From Alternaria dauci (lineage: Eukaryota > Ascomycota > Dothideomycetes > Pleosporales > Pleosporaceae): DNA of 64,000 bases. The DNA lies in the NCBI RefSeq assembly GCF_042100115.1, contig NC_091275.1:2604001-2668000 (forward strand). The letters are read 5' to 3'. The notes under the pieces are model-generated. The model saw nothing but the letters and a program-made list of their open reading frames with translations, did no database searches and was not told the origin of the DNA. Position numbers and translations under genes: made by a program. How positions within the stretch are numbered: the stretch's first letter is position 1; each line of letters opens with the position of its first letter. This document shows, one piece after another, positions 61,481 through 64,000 of this stretch.

Positions 61481-64000
61481 TTACTCTTCCTTTTGCGTCG
61501 CTGATTGCGCCTCACTGGCTGGCTGAGCCTCCTCCTGATGCTGCTCGACGCTCTTCTCCTTCTGCTGGTCTTCGGCGACCTCGACAGTTGGTGGGACCTC
61601 GCTGGCTTCAGGAGCGTTGGCTTGTTCCTGAGTCTCGGGGTTGCGGCCTTCAGCGTCAGGGTGGGGAGGTGCAACGCCATTCTCCTCGGCATCGCCATGT
61701 GACTCCACCAGGCCCTCATAAATCTCGTGGCCTTCACCATCGATGATACGGGTCCGAGTCTCGTAGCGCGTCTTGAAGCTGACCTTGCCGGCAAGTGCCG
61801 ACACCTCAGCATCGTCGAGGATACGGCCGTTCTCGTCGCGGTACTCAATACGCTCTTCTTTGGATACAACCGGTAGGTCTTTGGGAGGCTCCTGAGGTGG
61901 CTGGGAAACTACTGCTTGTTCAGACACCACGTTCTCCTGCTTCGGCTCCTTTGCTTCCTGGATTGGCTGCTGGTTTAGCTGTTCCTTGGGTTGCTCTTGC
62001 TTAACCTGGGGAACGACCTCCGGTGCGGCTGGGGCCGGAGGCGCGGGGGGTGCTGAAGAAGGTACAGCAATAGATGCTACCGGCTCAGAGTGCATGGTGT
62101 TGTATGCTTCGTACTGGAATCGGTTAGTAGGTGCGGGTCGTCCACAACGTAAAGAGTACTTACAGAAGTGAGGAAGTTGTTGCAGTCCCAGTCCCAGGAG
62201 TCGAAGAGCTTGACACTGTTGCAAGCATCCTTGGTCCATGCGTTGCCGTATGCCAGTGGCGAATACACCGTGAAGACCGTGATAGCGATAGCCAGGAAAC
62301 CAACAGCTGCTGCTTGACCGATAGCAGGGTACTGCCTTAGGCCGAAGACACTGAAGCGGTAGCTCACAAAGTCGAAGATCTGGCAAAGAGCGAGGATGGC
62401 AAAGTACAGGGCGGGCAAGTAGTGGTGCAGGAACAGCTGACGCGCCATCAGGTAGAATGGGAAGTAATGGAAAGCCCATCCGAGAATGCTCATGCCAACC
62501 TCGTAGTCGAAACGCTTGAAGGTGACGTTGCTGTAGTCGCGGTAGCCGCGCTGCCAGCGGAGGATTGCGATACCCTTGATAACGATGTAGAGAGCAATGA
62601 GCGCGCTGGAGCTCCACCAGATCACTGGGTTGCCCAAAAGATAGATTTGACGGTTGTGCTTGCCCCAGAAGTTGATACCGCGGCGCAGAATTGGCCAAGA
62701 TGGAGGACGGGAATCCCAGGCATGAGATTCAGTGAGGCCAGCGTTGGTCTTCCACATGACTTTCTGCAGCTCCCAGAACTTGCCAAAGAATCCGGGGTTA
62801 CGGTAGTTGACCTTCTCGACCTCACCATCAACCATCAACGGGTGGACGTTGCCCTCGATATACCAGATGCTGTTGGGCAAGGTACCTTGCTTAGCGCAGG
62901 TAACTTCTTGTTGCTCAAAGCCCCAGTCGGGAAGCTTGACTTTGTGCGAGAACAGCGCGCAGCCAGTCATGACGTGAATAAGCCTAAACTTGGTCTGAAT
63001 AGTTCGGACGCGCTTCTTAGCCACTGCTCCATCAGACTTGCTCTTAACAATCTCAATACGGAAGAGGTCGTTTGCATCGCCCTCGAAACCTTCATAGCCG
63101 TACGCAGAAACTTCGTTCTGCCAGTCAGCCTCGGTAACAGGTGGGCGGACATCGTGGGAGTGAAGGCGGCGGTCAGTAGTGATATGGTAGAGACGGACGA
63201 CACCACCATCCTCAATGTAAGTTGGGCCGATGTTGTCCCATGCCTTTGGGCTTGTAAGGTTTGGTCCAGTGTAGTCCTCAGGCATAATGGGAAGAGTCTG
63301 GTTCTCCATGATCCAAATGTTGTTCTCGTCCTTGTGGGGGTAGAGGGTGATTTGTTGCTGCTTGCTGCCGGTCGGGTACATGTGGCTGTGTGAATGAAGG
63401 TATCCGCCCTGAGTGTTCCAGTGGCGCAGAGAGACACGACTTCCATAGGCAACGTCAGCAGGGACAGCTTGCATGCCCTTGGAGTTCAATGTCGCTTGGA
63501 ATTCGGACGACATGAAGCCGTCGCCTTCGCCAGGGTTGACCAAGCAGATGAAATGGATTCCGAACATGGCCATGTAGAACGAGACGGGGATGACAATCAA
63601 GCAGAACACGCGGGCGAAGAAATGCTTGAACCACAATCGTGGTGTGACGTTCTTGGTGTCCCCAAGAAGGACCCAGAGTTGCACAAGCGTCAAGCTGCCA
63701 ACCCAGGCAATAGTAAACAGGCCAACCCACTTGACACTGACTGTCGCGCCGAGTCCGATACCGGTAGAGACCAACCAGAACCACCAGGATGGCTGGAAGG
63801 CCTTTGCGGGTCCTTGTTCGTGCTGATTCATGAAGCTTGTCCAGGCGAGTGCGGTAAAGGCTGTGAAGATGACGAGCGGCGAGTCGAGGAGGATAAGGCG
63901 GGACTGGGTCACAAGCGCGTTGTCTGGCTATGGTCAGTATATTAGGCAATACACTAGGGGGATATGACCTACCAAAGATGACGAGGCCAGCACCAAGGGC
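61481..64000 (-). CDS. Dolichyl-phosphate-mannose--protein O-mannosyltransferase, Pmt1-like (3' part)
   Basis: The gene runs off the window end. Exons >64000-63973, 63923-62164 and 62113-61481 are joined by introns of 49 and 50 nt. The enzyme transfers mannose from dolichyl phosphate to Ser/Thr of secretory proteins in the ER. Visible are the catalytic-domain region D-N-A-L-V-T-Q-S-R-L-I-L-L-D-S-P, several transmembrane helices and a lumenal MIR region (L-H-S-H-S-H-M-Y-P-T-G-S-K-Q-Q-Q-I-T). C-terminal helices end at F-D-S-W-D-W-D-C-N-N-F. A long Pro/Glu/Gln-rich cytosolic tail contains R-I-E-Y-R-D-E-N-G and V-S-F-K-T-R-Y-E-T-R-T-R, typical of the fungal Pmt1 (PmtB) group. The 5' catalytic start is outside the window. 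Confidence 0.94.

Noticed and set aside
62422..63393. Plus-strand ORF of 323 codons
   Set aside because: Exact shadow of the Pmt1-like coding exon on the opposite strand.
1..64000. CRISPR arrays, bacterial operons or ribosomal RNA
   Set aside because: None seen, and not expected: the genes are spliced and of fungal type, with no regularly spaced direct repeats or rRNA-like blocks.

Overview
The window is a stretch of nuclear chromosome from a filamentous ascomycete, most likely a Dothideomycete of the Pleosporales type. The reasons are short spliceosomal introns (mostly 46-67 nt with GTANGT donors), dense protein-coding genes on both strands, and fungal families such as class II DAHP synthase, Pmt mannosyltransferase, Rad2/XPG, a Tgl-type patatin lipase and a PL4 rhamnogalacturonan lyase. 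The species cannot be fixed from the sequence alone. Exon joins below were worked out by hand from splice signals, reading phase and continuity of the protein.

Layout. 0-14.8 kb: a stand-alone Harbinger-type helical domain protein (+); a small MGSS-type protein and class II DAHP synthase (both -); a HYPK homologue (+); a BTB protein (-); a DUF1989 protein with an in-frame stop (+); a secreted repeat protein with Kex2-like sites (-); and the mitochondrial Qri7/TsaD-type tRNA t6A enzyme (-). 15-24 kb: a patatin/DUF3336 lipase and the XPG/Rad2 nuclease (+), then a Fat1-like acyl-CoA synthetase (-). 24.9-32.5 kb: a hypothetical protein that probably ends in a membrane anchor (+), a zinc-binding-like protein, Ap4A phosphorylase and a Myb-like regulator (-). 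34.7-42.5 kb: a five-exon GST kappa (-) diverging from a peroxisomal (SKL-ended) short-chain dehydrogenase (+) across an intergenic region that contains a 212-bp MITE; then a coiled-coil/deca-GX3 pseudogene and a large coiled-coil protein (-). 44.2-46.4 kb: a damaged leucine-rich-repeat-like gene (-). 46.4-54.8 kb: a gene-poor stretch with one small conserved-looking gene. 54.8-64 kb: a PL4 lyase, a class II aldolase, a small acidic protein and the 3' part of a Pmt1-family O-mannosyltransferase (all -).

Most genes are unrelated housekeeping or accessory genes, and no biosynthetic cluster is visible. The three most notable signals are: (1) four introns of 64-65 nt in two unrelated genes (44.9-45.1 kb and 55.7-55.9 kb) that share clear sequence similarity, the signature of introner-like elements; (2) a recurrent pattern of long coding regions broken by single in-frame stop codons with coding resuming in the same frame (8.56, 26.63, 38.04, 38.61 and 45.36 kb); (3) a secreted protein with about nine copies of a short Gly/Pro/Trp motif and dibasic sites, resembling Kex2-processed repeat proteins.
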